A DNA stretch of 64,000 nt from Bugula neritina (lineage: Eukaryota; Bryozoa; Gymnolaemata; Cheilostomatida; Bugulidae). The translations under genes were made by a program, and so were the position numbers. The stretch spans positions 7,554,207-7,618,206 of the forward strand of contig OZ037767.1 of the NCBI GenBank assembly GCA_964035545.1. The letters are read 5' to 3'. The notes below the pieces were generated by a model. That model was not told where the DNA came from and ran no database searches. It saw nothing but the letters and a program-made list of their open reading frames with translations. Of the stretch, positions 26,190 to 38,040 are shown one piece after another; position 1 is the first letter of the stretch, and each line of letters opens with the position of its first letter.

Positions 26190-26917
26190 ATGACGGATAT
26201 GAAGGTGGCAGCTTTTGTGATTGCTTTAACGTTAGTTCTAGCTGTGAGCGCTGTAGATGTAACGTGCCCTGATGGTGAGTAGTGTGCAATGCTGAATATG
26301 CTTAAGTATTTTTTGTCTACTGTTTTCACATGTTACATACGTTACATTAATGTATTAAAAAGTAATTAGAATTCAATTTTAAATTGAGTTTGAGAAAAAG
26401 TGCAGCTATAGACTCAAAATAAATGTCATATAACAACATGAGTTGTTCTACAGAATCCCAATTTGATTGATCGTTATACAAATATATTATTGAAACTTTT
26501 TGTAAAAATTGTCTAGACCTATATCTTTAACTGTGAATACAAATAATATAACTTTTTAATTCCTACGCATATATAAGGTCCAACTTGTAAGTCGATAAGC
26601 AAAATAATCTTCGTGATGTACATAATAATATGTTGATCCAATTTCTTTTTCATTTATTATGCTTGCTACTACACCATGTAGGTTAATAATATACACACTA
26701 GTAACACGTCGCATTTTATACTACAGGTGACATGTGCTCCTGTTGTTATTTGGGTAACAAGTATACACCAAACGTAACAGATGAGTGTGAATCTTTCACA
26801 CAGACCTTTCAGGGTGCTGAGTATTCCGTGAGCTGCTCTCCGGGCTTGACCTTTGACCTCCGAACCTGTGTCTGTGAATGGTCACACTCTGTCCAATGCA
26901 AGGAATGTAATTCATAA
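26190..26917 (+). CDS. Small secreted ten-cysteine protein, chitin-binding type 2-like
   Basis: Two exons, 26190-26274 and 26727-26917, joined by a phase-1 GT-AG intron; TAA at 26915-26917. The product is 91 residues from the first Met, or 88 from the second Met (26199), which gives a cleaner signal peptide beginning MKVAAFVIALTLVLA. The mature part has ten cysteines. Its spacing, with Y-L-G-N-K-Y near the first cysteines, then E-C-E-S-F and a S-C-S-P-G-L-T-F-D block followed by C-V-C, is like CBM14/peritrophin domains, in which SCPxGLxFD precedes the last cysteines. Chitin or mucus binding is inferred from that resemblance. An AATAAA lies about 77 bp after the stop. It could also be a defence peptide; function unproven. 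Confidence 0.8.
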
Positions 26918-26993
26918 TATGTTTAAGAAACTGCAAGCTGTTTTTTAAATGCTTTGAATATAATATACGTTGTGTTGATGGTTGATTCACACA

Positions 26994-26999
26994 AATAAA
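26994..26999 (+). terminator. Polyadenylation signal of the ten-cysteine protein gene
   Basis: AATAAA in ACAAATAAAATAAT, the first one after the stop at 26917. Confidence 0.6.
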
Positions 27000-28040
27000 A
27001 TAATACAGGAACATATAATAAACCCCATCGATTTATTAATTCGGAAACATACACACCATGCATGCAAGACCTTCATGAAATACACGTATAAGCAACAACA
27101 TATGCCAACATATGCATATATAAGTTGCCAATTACATCAATTATTCAATGTTTTTATAAATGCTTAATTTACTAAATGAGTTGATATTTTATTGATCTTT
27201 TCAATTCTATTATATAGGTGCGAAGCTAATTGTCATTGTTTATATATAGATAACTTTATAGTCATTAGAATAAATTAGTATCTAGCTATGGATATAGTTT
27301 ATAATGTATATACATTAAACCAGGTGGTGGGTCTTTATTTGTTTCAAAAGCATCGCAAAAGGAGACACTGCAGAGTTGACCAAAAACATATGACATTTAA
27401 AAGAAAAAATAATAAATATTATAATGGACAATAATACCCAGATAGGCCGACAATGGCATTAGATTTTCAGTGAACTGAAGCATATGCCTTTGGGAAACAA
27501 TCTTATTATTTTCATGCAAACCTGAGTATAATATTAGAAAGTAAATATCTAAAATTTTTGCAAAAATCAATCACCTTACAGTCAAATTATCTCTATATGC
27601 TTACAATAATTTGTCTAGTATGGCATAGATAACTCCATGTTTTAATCTGGCAACTCTTATAATAATTATATAACTTTTGCTCTATTGCTTCTCATGGCAT
27701 CTTATTTGATGAAAATTTATATATTTGAAGTCATTAGTAATACAACATTTTATAAAATTTCACTTGTGTAGTTTTATTTACAGCTTTATAATATAATATA
27801 ATATTGAGCTTTCTCTATTCTCTAGTAGTAAAGCTAGCTAAATACAGTTTCCTTTGGCAATATGCATCTTCTGCAGTGCATGCTATGTTTTCCAGGGTGC
27901 AAAATAATGTTATGGTGGCTAAACTTAACACGTTTGAAGCTTTTTAATAGAACAGTGCTGATAGCAAATCCTCTTCAACAGAATTAGTCATTACCAAATT
28001 ACAAAATGTAAAACTAGAAAACATTAAAGAAATCAAATAA
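27000..28040. other. AT-rich intergenic DNA between convergent genes
   Basis: Separates the 3' end of the plus-strand ten-cysteine gene from the 3' end of the minus-strand macrodomain gene. No coding or repeat recognised. Confidence 0.5.
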
Positions 28041-28046
28041 TTTATT
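28041..28046 (-). terminator. Polyadenylation signal of the macrodomain gene
   Basis: TTTATT on the plus strand, AATAAA on the minus strand, about 210 bp after the stop codon at 28254. Confidence 0.5.
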
Positions 28047-28253
28047 TAACGTTTTTTTCTACAATATTCACACACTGTGGCAATTAAATTAAACAAGATA
28101 AAAGCAAATTTACAAAATATTCACAATATAGGGTAAGGCATGACACATGCAGTCTGAACACATCAAAATTAAATTAGCAAAATGAAATAATAAAAAAAGC
28201 AGTCCACAATTTCTGCCTCAGTCAAAAGTATCAGGTAGGAATGCAAACAACAT

Positions 28254-31200
28254 CTAAGCTGTTGATTTGTCTGAACTGTCTTTGTCACCATCTGCTAGAG
28301 CTGTAGTGACATCCTGTGGATCTACCTGCTGTTGTCCAGGACCTAGAGAAGGTGAGGCCTCCCCATCTCCACACTTATTAGGGTGAAGTGAGGGAGAAGC
28401 TGGAGTTACCTCACCTTCCCCGTCTTCACCAGAGCCAGGAGACTCTAAGGCTTCGTTAGACTGAGGCTTCACATTATCAGAACTTGCTTCACCCTCCTTT
28501 GCACTCTCTTCACATGGAACCTTCAGCTCACTATCATCCGGGGTGCTAGGCTCTTTGGATGAGGAGTTGTCTTCCACTGGAGAAGTGGTGGTATGGTTGT
28601 CTTCTGTTGTTTGATCTGAAGGAGAGACTTTGCTATTATCAACATTCAAGGTCGTTGCAGAGTCAGGATTGGTTGATACACCAGCAGGCTGATCTGTCGG
28701 TAAATCTTTCGGGACTGTAAAGGAAAGACATACATTAAAATAAAAATAATAGATTTCAATAATTATGTTTCTTGTAAATTCTCAAGTCAATTGGAATCAC
28801 AATGAAACAAAATTGAAGTTTTGAAATTTGTATTTAGTAATTTACATCACAATATTTGCTGGCATTGAACCTCACCACAAAGCAAACTTTTCATGAATAT
28901 GCACTAGACTTTGCATTTATAGTAGTAGCCAAGTTTATTCTCACAACGAAAATAAAAAAGCTGCACCTGGCAGGTTTTTCTATTTCACATTTAATAACAC
29001 CATTATTGCGCAAAACTATTCCGATACATACAGCATATGATATATTGCATAGTTACAAATTACAAACATGCCAAATAATGTAAAATACATAGTGCAAAAG
29101 AGATAACATATATATGACGTAACGTAATGAGTAATATAATTTGATTAGGCAAACCTTCTTTTGTAGCAGCACTCTCAGGGTCAGCAAATATTTTCTTAAC
29201 ATTCTTGTCATATAAATGTTTATCCTTATCCAAGAACACACAAAATACTATTCGTCCATCCTACATGTGTGCAAATAAAAACAACATTATAATGACCAGC
29301 TCCTGATATATAGAATGCATGGTGCAGCTACTACCATATAAAGTCATAACTCCATGCAGGATAGTTGTAACTGAAATAACCAACCGGAGATCTCAAAGTA
29401 CAAAGTAACCATCATACTTTAAACTGAACACCATCGTTTTATATACTATAATAAAATAATGTTCAATCTTTAATATCTGATGGTCACATAAATCAAGCTA
29501 GGGACATATGATAGAGAAATCCACAATTCATTGAAATAAAAATAGTAAAGTTGAAATGAAAAAAGTGAGCTCACTAAAAGTTATCGGCCAAATAGATAAC
29601 TACCAGAAACTTTCCTTAATTTGACTGCCTGAAATCCATTCAACCTAAGCTTTAGTGACTTAGTGCTTTGTTGAAGCATACAAAATAATGGAAACTGTGA
29701 CTAGTCAATAAACACAACAACCCTTTCAATATTCAGGTATTTGTTTTAGCCTGGGGAATCACGCAAATAACTTTGGTGACCTTGAGAATGTCTCTTGACA
29801 ACCAAAGACCAGTGATATATTTGAGACAGGGCACTTGTGTTCAAATATCATTATGTTTTGTAGAACATGTTATTTACCCAGTCAGAGTTATCTCGCAGCC
29901 ATTTCTGCACAGTCTTAAGGGCAACATGGCAAGCTTTCTCGTTTGGGTAGCCTATGAAAAGTAAAAAGTTAAAATGCAAACTTAAGTATAAAATGTACAA
30001 CAGCAATAAAGTTGGTAATGTGCAAAGATTAATATCAACTAAGTCTAAGCAACCAATGCTGTAGCATTTCTGCATAATTATTGTTAATTCATGGCAATTG
30101 TTAAAAAAAACCGAAAATGATTTTTCAAATTTCAAATGTGACATAAAGAGTTTGTGTGACTAAATGGAATTTTCTAGTATTGTTCAGTAAAGTGAAGATT
30201 ACATGTGTTGTCTCACATATGGCAGAAATTGGCAATCCCAACTAATGTTGTGACCTAAAGGGTATAAAATAAGGAAGAGATTCATAGTGTGAAATATAAT
30301 TATTTTGAAACCATTAGGTATGTACTCACTCTATTTCCACTTGCTAAGTTTAATATTTGAGTAACCAGCAATATATTATAAGGAATAATGCAATCACCAA
30401 ATATTCCAGTTGATATACAGGGAAAAGCTACAGTCTTTAGATTTTTTTTCTTTACAATCTGTAGTACAGAGTTGTAACAGCTTGCCAGTACATCTGGTCT
30501 CTCCCCTCTGGGTCCCACTGTATGTATTATGTCTAAACAACAACATTAAAACTCCTACATAAAATGAAACCACAGCTGTATCACTGCAGAATAACCATAA
30601 TATTGTCAGAAGTGTTTATCGTATGAACATAAACATCTCCAATGTAACAGAACTGAAAGCAAGACTGAACTTTGACATTAACTAGTATATGATTATAAGA
30701 GACAAGGAGAGAAATGATATACAGCACTTTAATTGAGCAGCCAAATAGACACTGCTAGATATTGAACTCTGCCCAAATACAGCAAAAGTGCTGTAAAAAA
30801 TCTATATTATGCCCCAGGAAACAAGTTAGTTTGATATCTTAGCTAACAGCCGCTACATTTACTGCCTAATGTAATTTGATAATTTTATATTCATGGCCAG
30901 AGGGAATAGCATGCCTTCGATTATAATAACCTGCTGAATAAACTTTGATCCTCAGTGAGAGACCTCCAATGTAATTGATTATATTCAACAATTGACTTAC
31001 CAATAATATCACTTTGCATTTAGCACAAACATTAGGCTTTTCAAGAAATACATAGTAATAACAGGCTAGTAGTTGAGTGCTATTATTGAATAGCATTGAA
31101 ATTCATATTGAATGAACAACCAGTACCAATATCAATAGATAAAATTCTTCAGTATATAAATTATAGAAATGCAAGTGCCGTTGTAACAGCAATGAGAAAA

Positions 31201-32292
31201 AAACCTTTAGCCACTGGTCCATGTAAATTACTAAAGGGTACAAAACTATCAAGAGTACGCAACCCTTTGCATTCAACAAACATACTGAAATGATTACTTA
31301 TAGTTAACTTTATATTTAGATGGTTAAATGGACCATACAAATGTCTTACTCAAGTTTATAGTAAATTTTAGATAAGCTTTAAACAAATAAAAAAGACCAC
31401 CCAGTATATTAATAAACAAGCAACTGCGTACAGCAAATGAACAGGGTTATAAAATAATAAAGTGAACGTTGAGTAACCTAAAACTCTAGTAATCCAACAC
31501 TCACAATTAGCGGGTAACTTGTAACCACCCGTTAGCTTTGCCTCTCCGGGCTCACAACCACTGCTATAGCTTGCTTTGCACTCTTCGAGTAAGTCAGTGC
31601 CAGCAGCTTTGTGTATGGCCCCATCAACTAGAAACAGCAGTTGCACCTCACGAGAAAGATATTTCAAACATGATACACACTATTCTTAATTATGACGTGT
31701 ATAAAAAATAAACTACATCAGCAGATGAATGGAAGAAGAAACATTTAAAATATCAAAATATAAGCACCGAGCATAGATACATAGCTTCAATTGATGAAAC
31801 ACCAAGAGATAGATCCTATGCAATACAATGCATGTAACGTATTGCCACTAATCTTGAGTAGATAACAATTGGGCGACCTACCACCTCCTCCGCCCATCAT
31901 CCGTTCATTCGCAGCGTTTACGATGGCGTCAAACTCTAAAGATGTGATGTCACCTTGCCACACACAAATCTTATTCAGCAAAGCCTTTTCAGAGCCTACG
32001 AGAGCACAGAACAATATGGATGTGATAATACACACACCAAGGCTGAAGATTCATGAGCCATCCTACTACACAGGAGAACATATTGATGAGAACAGAGAGA
32101 ATAGCAATGAGGGAATCAGCACATCATATGATATAAACAATGGTTGCCAGTTCTCCCCCAGAACTTACCTGGTGTGTTTGATCCTGCCCTTGGAAAGGTA
32201 GATTCTGTGTACTCTACATAAGATCTTGTCAGATACCCTTTACGCCTTTCAGACCGAGGCATGTTCAGATACTTATCTACACCAAAGAGCAT
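28254..32292 (-). CDS. MACROD2: MacroD-type mono-ADP-ribosylhydrolase with acidic tail
   Basis: Seven minus-strand exons: 32292-32169, 31995-31882, 31627-31505, 30532-30398, 29951-29878, 29260-29155 and 28714-28254 (TAG). The frame is continuous for 1137 nt (378 residues). The basic N-terminal SERRKGYL resembles the EERRKEYL segment before the MACROD2 macrodomain. The domain follows: [17 protein letters not shown] (residues 55-71), [14 protein letters not shown] (76-89), YIIHTVGP (121-128), [10 protein letters not shown] (159-168) and a closing VFCVFLDK strand. These are the ADP-ribose-binding loops of MacroD enzymes, which remove mono-ADP-ribose from acidic residues and deacetylate O-acetyl-ADP-ribose. 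Residues 226-378 are a Ser/Asp/Glu-rich disordered tail, as in MACROD2; without an alignment MACROD1 origin cannot be excluded. An out-of-frame upstream ATG (32297) precedes the chosen start. The exon 4 donor (GTGATT) and exon 6 donor (GTTTGC) are weak. Confidence 0.9.
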
Positions 32293-32347
32293 ACCATGTG
32301 TAAAATTAGGAGAAAGAAAAACTCACTGAGCTAATGACTTCAGAATA

Positions 32348-32905
32348 AAGTTGCGTTTATACCTCCGCTGAAAAAAGTACCGAGTTTCAGTTAATCACCC
32401 TTGTCCGAGTACCCCTTCATAGTCAAATCGAAAATCGGTCGAATCATATTGTCGCAGAAGCTTACTTAATCATTTTTTGATGCCCTTTGAAAACATCGTA
32501 AATTAGTGAAGTTGACAGCATAAAAGCGATAATTGAGAAGGCATAGGGGATATAATTATTAACATATAAGTACGTCATCTAATTGCCAAAGTAATAACTA
32601 AATAACGATGTTTACAAGGAGGTATTACTTCTTTTGAGTATTATTCTGAAATTGGCCGATTAAGTTATCATAATACAACAATTTTTACGAGTGGCTTTTA
32701 CAATGCAATGCAACTCGGAGAAATTTCAACTTGGCCAAATTGAATTTCTGACTGAAAATCGTGAAGATATAAACGCAACGTAACACATGAGAGTCATGAT
32801 TTCAATATGATTTCAACGAGTTTCAGTTTGACTATAAAGGGGTACCCGGACAAGCATTATTAACTTAAACTCAGTACTTTTTCAGCAGAGGTATAAACGC
32901 AACTT
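32348..32905. mobile_element. MITE with AAGTTGCGTTTATACCT inverted termini
   Basis: The left end, AAGTTGCGTTTATACCTCCG, and the inverted right end, AAGTTGCGTTTATACCTCTG, match. The match extends with gaps through GCTGAAAAA, GTAC and GTCCG-GTACCCCTT for about 80 nt. A third inward-facing copy of the terminal motif (TATAAACGCAACG) lies inside at about 32768-32780, suggesting a nested or composite element. It sits directly 5' of the macrodomain gene, 56 bp upstream of its start codon, so it could carry promoter sequence. Confidence 0.75.
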
Positions 32906-33127
32906 ATGTATAATTGCTTTACAGGTATAAGAGTCATGTCCCGTTTCAAACAGTTTTTTTGGTGCAAAACTTAACCTTCGGTTAAAATCAATATTGTAGA
33001 AAGCAAAAATTGAAGTGGGACTCATACTAGGCCAATACAAATTTAGCCAATACAAAAATTTTGAAACTTGATACAAAAAGGGTTGCAAATAGGTAAAAAG
33101 TATTTAACATTCAAATGAGAAACTCAC

Positions 33128-33291
33128 CTTTTTCCTTTTCCCAACTCATTTTAGGCTTCTTTTGCATCGTGACACTTTGGGATTCTGATGACTGCAATTC
33201 TGGCAGCTCTGAGCAACTCGAACTCCTAGAGGTGGGAGGGCTTCTTCTACCAGACACTTTTGGTTTGCAAATAGTGAAACAAAACAACCAA
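33128..33291 (-). CDS. Coding-like exon, copy 1 of the duplicated pair
   Basis: On the minus strand an open stretch runs from a CTTAG acceptor (33293-33292) to a GTGAGT donor (33127). It reads WLFCFTICKPKVSGRRSPPT, then SRSSSCSELPELQSSES and a Lys-rich end. It shares P-K-V-S-x-R-R-S-P-P-T-S-R-S-S-S-C-S with copy 2, and its wobble-type differences look like protein-level conservation. No ATG is in frame inside it. I do not recognise the protein. The gene it belongs to is not resolved and may be a decayed or unassembled neighbour of the macrodomain gene. Confidence 0.35.
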
Positions 33292-33531
33292 CTAAGCAAT
33301 ATGCAAAATTGCCATTATTAAACATAATAGAGCTACAGGAGTCATGTCCCATGGCAAGCAAATCTTTTGGTGCAAAACTTAGCTTTCAGCTAAAACTAAT
33401 ATTGTAAAAAACAAAAATATAAGTGGCTCTTGTATAAAAAAAATTTAGCCAATACAAAACTTTTGAAACTTGACCATGAAAAAGAGTTGCAAATGAATAA
33501 AAAATATTTAACATACAGTTGAGACACTTAC

Positions 33532-33724
33532 TTTTTTTTTCTCTCCAAGTTTGGGATCCCGATGACGGCATTTCGGGTGCCACTGAGCAACTTGAACTCC
33601 TGGAGGTAGGAGGGCTTCTTCTATCAGACACTTTCGGTCTGGAGAAGAATGAAAACAACAGGGCAAGAAACCCGCAAATTGAACTCCACATTCGACGCAA
33701 TCTCTCCATGCAAATACTCCTTCT
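33532..33724 (-). CDS. Coding-like exon, copy 2 of the duplicated pair
   Basis: On the minus strand a TTTCAG acceptor (33726-33725) or the ATG at 33709-33707 opens a frame to a GTAAGT donor (33531). From the ATG it begins MERLRRMWSSICGFLALLF, a short basic segment followed by a hydrophobic stretch like a signal anchor. It then gives SRPKVSDRRSPPT and SRSSSCSVAPEMPSSGS. The frame stays open across the whole unit. Function unknown; no upstream or downstream exon was found. Confidence 0.35.
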
Positions 33725-33849
33725 CTGAAATGAGATTGTACAGCAGAATAACCTTCTTGTAGGTAATTGATAATAATTCCACAAAAACAATATCAGTAGC
33801 TGAAAGTTGGAGATAAAATTGTATTTCTTTACCAATGTTAGTCAACAGG

Positions 33850-35572
33850 CATTAATGCATGTGAGAAACCGCAAAATATTACACAGTCTCAGCCGTATAA
33901 AAGTAGTGTTATGTGAGAGAGGATTTAATATTTTTGTCTTACCAACCACAGAATTACATAATAAACTTTTTGATAAAAACGGGTTAGTTTTAAAATAAAT
34001 TTTTCAGAGAAAAGACAAATTTCTTTTAAAGAATTTGAGTAAAGATAAATCATCAAAACTTTGGCGTCATTTTGAAAACAATATTCACAGCTGTTTCACC
34101 AACAATGACAAATACCTCTCTATTTCTACAGTCTAACTTTTCTACTGGACAAGCAAAAATAAGTCACGTTAATGCACAACACGACTTCCATTTGAACTGT
34201 CATTCACTCCAACAGCCCTATTGCAGTTTCATGCAGCTGAACGTGAATAAAAGAAAAGGCTTGCAGTGTGCTATAAGATTGTGTTATGAAAACTAGTTCA
34301 TGCAAAAAGCATAGAGTTACAAGTTAAGGCTTATACCAGCAAATTAATAAAATGTTCTGGTAAGTTCAACTATTAAAAGCATATTAAGTAATATTTGTAG
34401 CCGTGAATAAAATGGTGGTTTTATCATCTTTGCTATCTGCTAAATGTGACTGCACTGGATCAGTATAATACATAGCTCAATATATTATTTTCCAATTAAA
34501 TGTTATGAACACCAAATCACACTACACGCATAGCCAGCGGAAACTATACAACAACATCTAAAATTCTCCTTATACCCTTACTCTTCTGGTAGGCATGTCT
34601 TGCAAAATACTGGGTTCAGTTAAAACCCTGAAAATAAGATTTGATAAGTAATGGCAATGGCTAAGAAAACATTGTAAAAAGGGAAGATGAAAATGCAAAG
34701 TAGACGTCACTTACACAATAGCCATATACATTTGCAAGTTTCCAAATTCTGCTTATGCATTTTATTTTCATTTCAAATAAAGGGTTATAGTGGTTAGCTA
34801 ATCAGGCAACCCTATCAAAAAAATTACAGTTTGGGCTTTGAAAACATATAAACCGTGCACTCCTCCAAAGAATGTGTTCTATTTACTAAATATATTTTAA
34901 GCTTACAAAACCTTGTAGAACACCCACTGTTTTACTAAATTACCAAAATTATAAATATACAACTATATTATTATTTAGAAATAAAACTAATAAAATTGTT
35001 AAAGTAAAATTAATGAAATATCTGAAGGTTTAAGGCTGGCTCAAGTTAATTAATTTTTTCTTGCTAAGGTTAAGAGAAGCTGTTTTGAAATGAGAAAAAA
35101 CAATTTAAATGTAAATAAAATTTGGAGACATTAAGAACTGCTGGTAAAATTGAAGTTATGTAACATAAATAGCAACAAATGCAAAGTATTGATAGGATGA
35201 ATAAATAATGCAAAAGATTAAAATGATTATTAAATTCACTCCTTTATACCAGTATTTAATAGCACTCAGGTCGGAATTTTCTTAGCTTAATCAATATGAG
35301 TTATTTTACTTTTTCGACTATACAGTAGAAGGTACCTCATGTTAAAGACAATTAAATACTACGTCCTGTAGTAATTAATTGTTGCGTTTAAAGTACAATC
35401 TACTACTAGCAATACTATCATTGTACTTGTAACCTAAGTTTCCCCACCCTTACTGCATTGATGTGCAATCACAGATGCTTCATGCCGAAAAAAAATAAAT
35501 GAAAAGAAGTCAATTATATGGCTTTTCTATGGCTGTGATAACAGATTGGCAATGCATTGGAACCTGCAGGAT
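33850..35572. other. AT-rich intergenic DNA, nothing recognised
   Basis: Several short frames but no splice sites in phase, no domain and no structured repeat up to the AGC/AGT microsatellite. Confidence 0.5.
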
Positions 35573-35820
35573 TAGTAGTAGTAGTAGCAGTAGTAGCAGT
35601 AGTAGCAGTAGTAGCAGTAGTAGCAGTAGTAGCAGTAGTAGCAGTAGTAGCAGTAGTAGCAGTAGTAGCAGTAGTAGTAGTAGTAGTAGTAGCAATAGCA
35701 GTAGTAGCAGTAGTAGCAGTAGTAATAGCAGCAGTAGTAGTAGCAGCAGTAGTAGCAGCAGTAGTAGCAGCAGTAGTAGTAGTAATAGAAGTAGCAGCAG
35801 TAGCTTTAGTAGCAGTAGTA
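35573..35820. repeat. (AGT)n/(AGC)n trinucleotide microsatellite
   Basis: About 250 bp of AGTAGC and AGT repeats. The poly-Ser, poly-Val, poly-Leu and poly-Thr frames in all phases are its shadows. Confidence 0.97.
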
Positions 35821-35934
35821 AAGTAACAGTATAGAAGGAAATTGACATTCTGATTGGAACAGTACACTCCATCTAAGACCATCGTAACTATCAGCCAGCT
35901 ATGTTGGTAACTATCGGAGCATCCACTTTACAGC

Positions 35935-36130
35935 ATTGATCTTGCCCTTTCTGATTACCATCTCTTCGGTGCTTTAAAGCTCCATACAAGAAACTCATGA
36001 CAAAGTCAAAGCTACTGCAAGTGACTGCTTTCTGAGTCAATTTAATAAATTTTATGCTGCATGGAGAAAAAAGATACCATCAAAGATGGCAGAAAAGTGT
36101 TGAAGTGTCGAGAAATTATGTCAAAAATAA
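35935..36130 (+). pseudogene. Mariner-family transposase remnant
   Basis: A frame reads D-L-A-L-S-D-Y-H-L-F-G-A-L-K, which is the mariner signature around the third catalytic Asp (SPDLAPSDYHLF). About 90 bp later another frame reads NKFYAAWRKKIPSKMAEKC, matching the mariner C-terminal FYxxGIxxLPxRWxKC. In-frame stops and a frameshift show it is non-functional. Only the C-terminal third is present. Confidence 0.65.
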
Positions 36131-36410
36131 AAATATCAAGTATTCAACTCAACTTCAATTTGACTTATTGCAAAATTGTCTTTACTTTTCAACTCGCCCT
36201 CATTGATATTCAAATGGGACTGGGTAATTCTTACATTAGGTCTAAGAAAAATAATAACAACTAACACTGATAGTAATAACAGTACCAATAGCCATACCTA
36301 TACTTATAGTACCGTTGGAGTCATGGTCTAGTACTAGGAGTCACAGTTTGAGTTATATAAATTACAGTTATTACTTGTTAGTGATAAGAGTTAATGTCTG
36401 AGTAATACCA

Positions 36411-37160
36411 AGTCTAAAAGTACTAGTAATAGTAATAGACTTACAGTACTAACTAATATTTATTGATATATTTAGGTTAATGTTATACTTATAGAGTTAA
36501 TCTTATAGTTATAGAAATCCAAATTGCATTATACTTACTTTTAGTATTACTATTACTATTACTATTGGTATTAGTATTACTATTATTATTACTATTATTA
36601 CGCCTGATACAAAGAGTAAATCTAATACTAATAGTGATAGTAATAGTATTAGTAATACTAATAGCAATAGCCAATACTAATAGTAATAGTATTAGTATTG
36701 GCTATTGCTATTAGTATTACTATTACTATCACTATTAGTATTAGATTTACTCGTTGTATCACGCATGATAATAGTAATAATAATAGTAATACTAATATTA
36801 ATAGTAATAGTAACACTAATACTAATAGTAATACTAATGGTAATACTAATAGTAATAGTAATAATTTAACTTCAGTTATAGTTAATGTTATGATATTAAA
36901 TTTAATATTACTATTACTATTACTATTAGTATTAGTGTATTAGTAGAACAATTAAAATAAGTATTACTATTACCTACTAGTACTATTACTATTAGTATTA
37001 CGATTATACTTACTCTTACTCTTACTCAGTCTTAGTATTACTGTAAGACTAAGTGTAACTGTAAGTCTAAGTGTAAGACTAACTCTAAAACAACTGTAAA
37101 TGTAAGTGTATTACTATTACTATTAGTATTAGCATTACTTATTACTATTAGTATATCAAC
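36411..37160. repeat. ACT/AGT low-complexity tract with a long palindrome
   Basis: Composed of TAGTAATAC-type units on both strands. A near-perfect palindrome is centred near 36686. The arm 36601-36680 (GATACAAAGAGTAAATCTAA onward) returns inverted to about 36771, and looser pairing extends to about 36540 and 36830. The Asn/Ser/Ile/Thr frames on each strand come from this repeat. Confidence 0.85.
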
Positions 37161-37269
37161 TATATCTAAATTAAACAATAATAATCAATTACTATAAAAA
37201 CACTGAGGAGTGATGCTATGAACTTGCTTATAAATATAATAATTTATATCATTAGTGGTCTACGCACCT

Positions 37270-37640
37270 GGGAACAAATCGAAACTGATTTCGAGAATTA
37301 TTTTATAAGCAGCTCCGAGTCAGGGTGAAGGAAGATATTAATTCGAGGGTGGGGAAAGGGTGGGGTAGGAGAAGAAAGCTTAAATTTAAGTTTGGAGTCG
37401 AATAAATAACTCCGAACTCGAGACCCCGGCACTGAAACCGTCCTTCGCCCCCAACTTGGAGCTGCTTATAACACAATTTCTTTCACTTAAGATCGGAACC
37501 ACCATTGAACTATAACCTATAGTTTCAGTTCAGTGAGAGCCACCAATTCCAAACTCGAGAATCCCGAACTATGGCACTCAATGACCCTCCGACTCAAGGC
37601 TGCTTGTTATAAAACAATTCTGATTTCAATTTTGATGTTA
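37270..37640. mobile_element. Possible MITE with imperfect inverted ends
   Basis: The left stretch GAAACTGATTTCGAGAATTATTTTATAAGCAGCTCCGAGTC pairs with the right stretch GACTCAAGGCTGCTTGTTATAAAACAATTCTGATTTC as an imperfect inverted repeat of about 45 nt. A third related block, GGAGCTGCTTATAACACAATTTC, lies between them near 37458. No transposase and no clear target-site duplication. Confidence 0.45.
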
Positions 37641-37754
37641 TGGATTCCTTTAAAATCATTTAGGGGAAATTGGTAATTAAGGATGCGAAAGCTAGTTGAA
37701 TTGTCATCACGTTCAACCTCAGAGTTATCTTCCTAGTTATACAAGATAACTGCT

Positions 37755-38040
37755 GCATTACTAATACTATTACTGTATTAGTATTAGTATTACTATTGCT
37801 ATTAGTATTAGTATTACTAATACTAATAGTAATACTAACCGTAATACTAATACTAATAGTAATACTAATACGGTAATAGTAATACTAATACTAATAGTAT
37901 TACTATTACTAATAGTAATACTAATACTAATAGTAATACTAATACTAATAGGAATATTATATTATTAATACTACTAATAGTAATAGTATTACTATTACTA
38001 TTACTCAGTATTAGTATTACTATTACTATTAGTATCAGAT
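37755..38040. repeat. Second ACT/AGT low-complexity tract
   Basis: TAGTATTAC / GTAATACTA units in alternating orientation, like the tract at 36411. Followed at 38487-38540 by a short TATCAGTATGAC repeat. Confidence 0.8.

Larger units (their letters stand above)
32927..33730. repeat. Direct tandem duplication, two units of about 405 bp
   Basis: Unit 1 (about 32927-33331) and unit 2 (about 33332-33730) align along their length. Shared blocks are GAGTCATGTCCC, TTTTTGGTGCAAAACTTA, TTTAGCCAATACAAAA, TTTTGAAACTTGA, GTTGCAAAT and the coding-like minus-strand block. Divergence is moderate, with small indels. Confidence 0.75.

Noticed and set aside
31096-31293. 65-codon plus-strand frame within the macrodomain gene intron
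   Set aside because: No recognisable domain, no splice sites and antisense to the gene; kept out as unsupported.
35499-35882. Poly-Ser, poly-Leu, poly-Thr and poly-Val frames
   Set aside because: All phases of the AGT/AGC repeat are open; no gene context.
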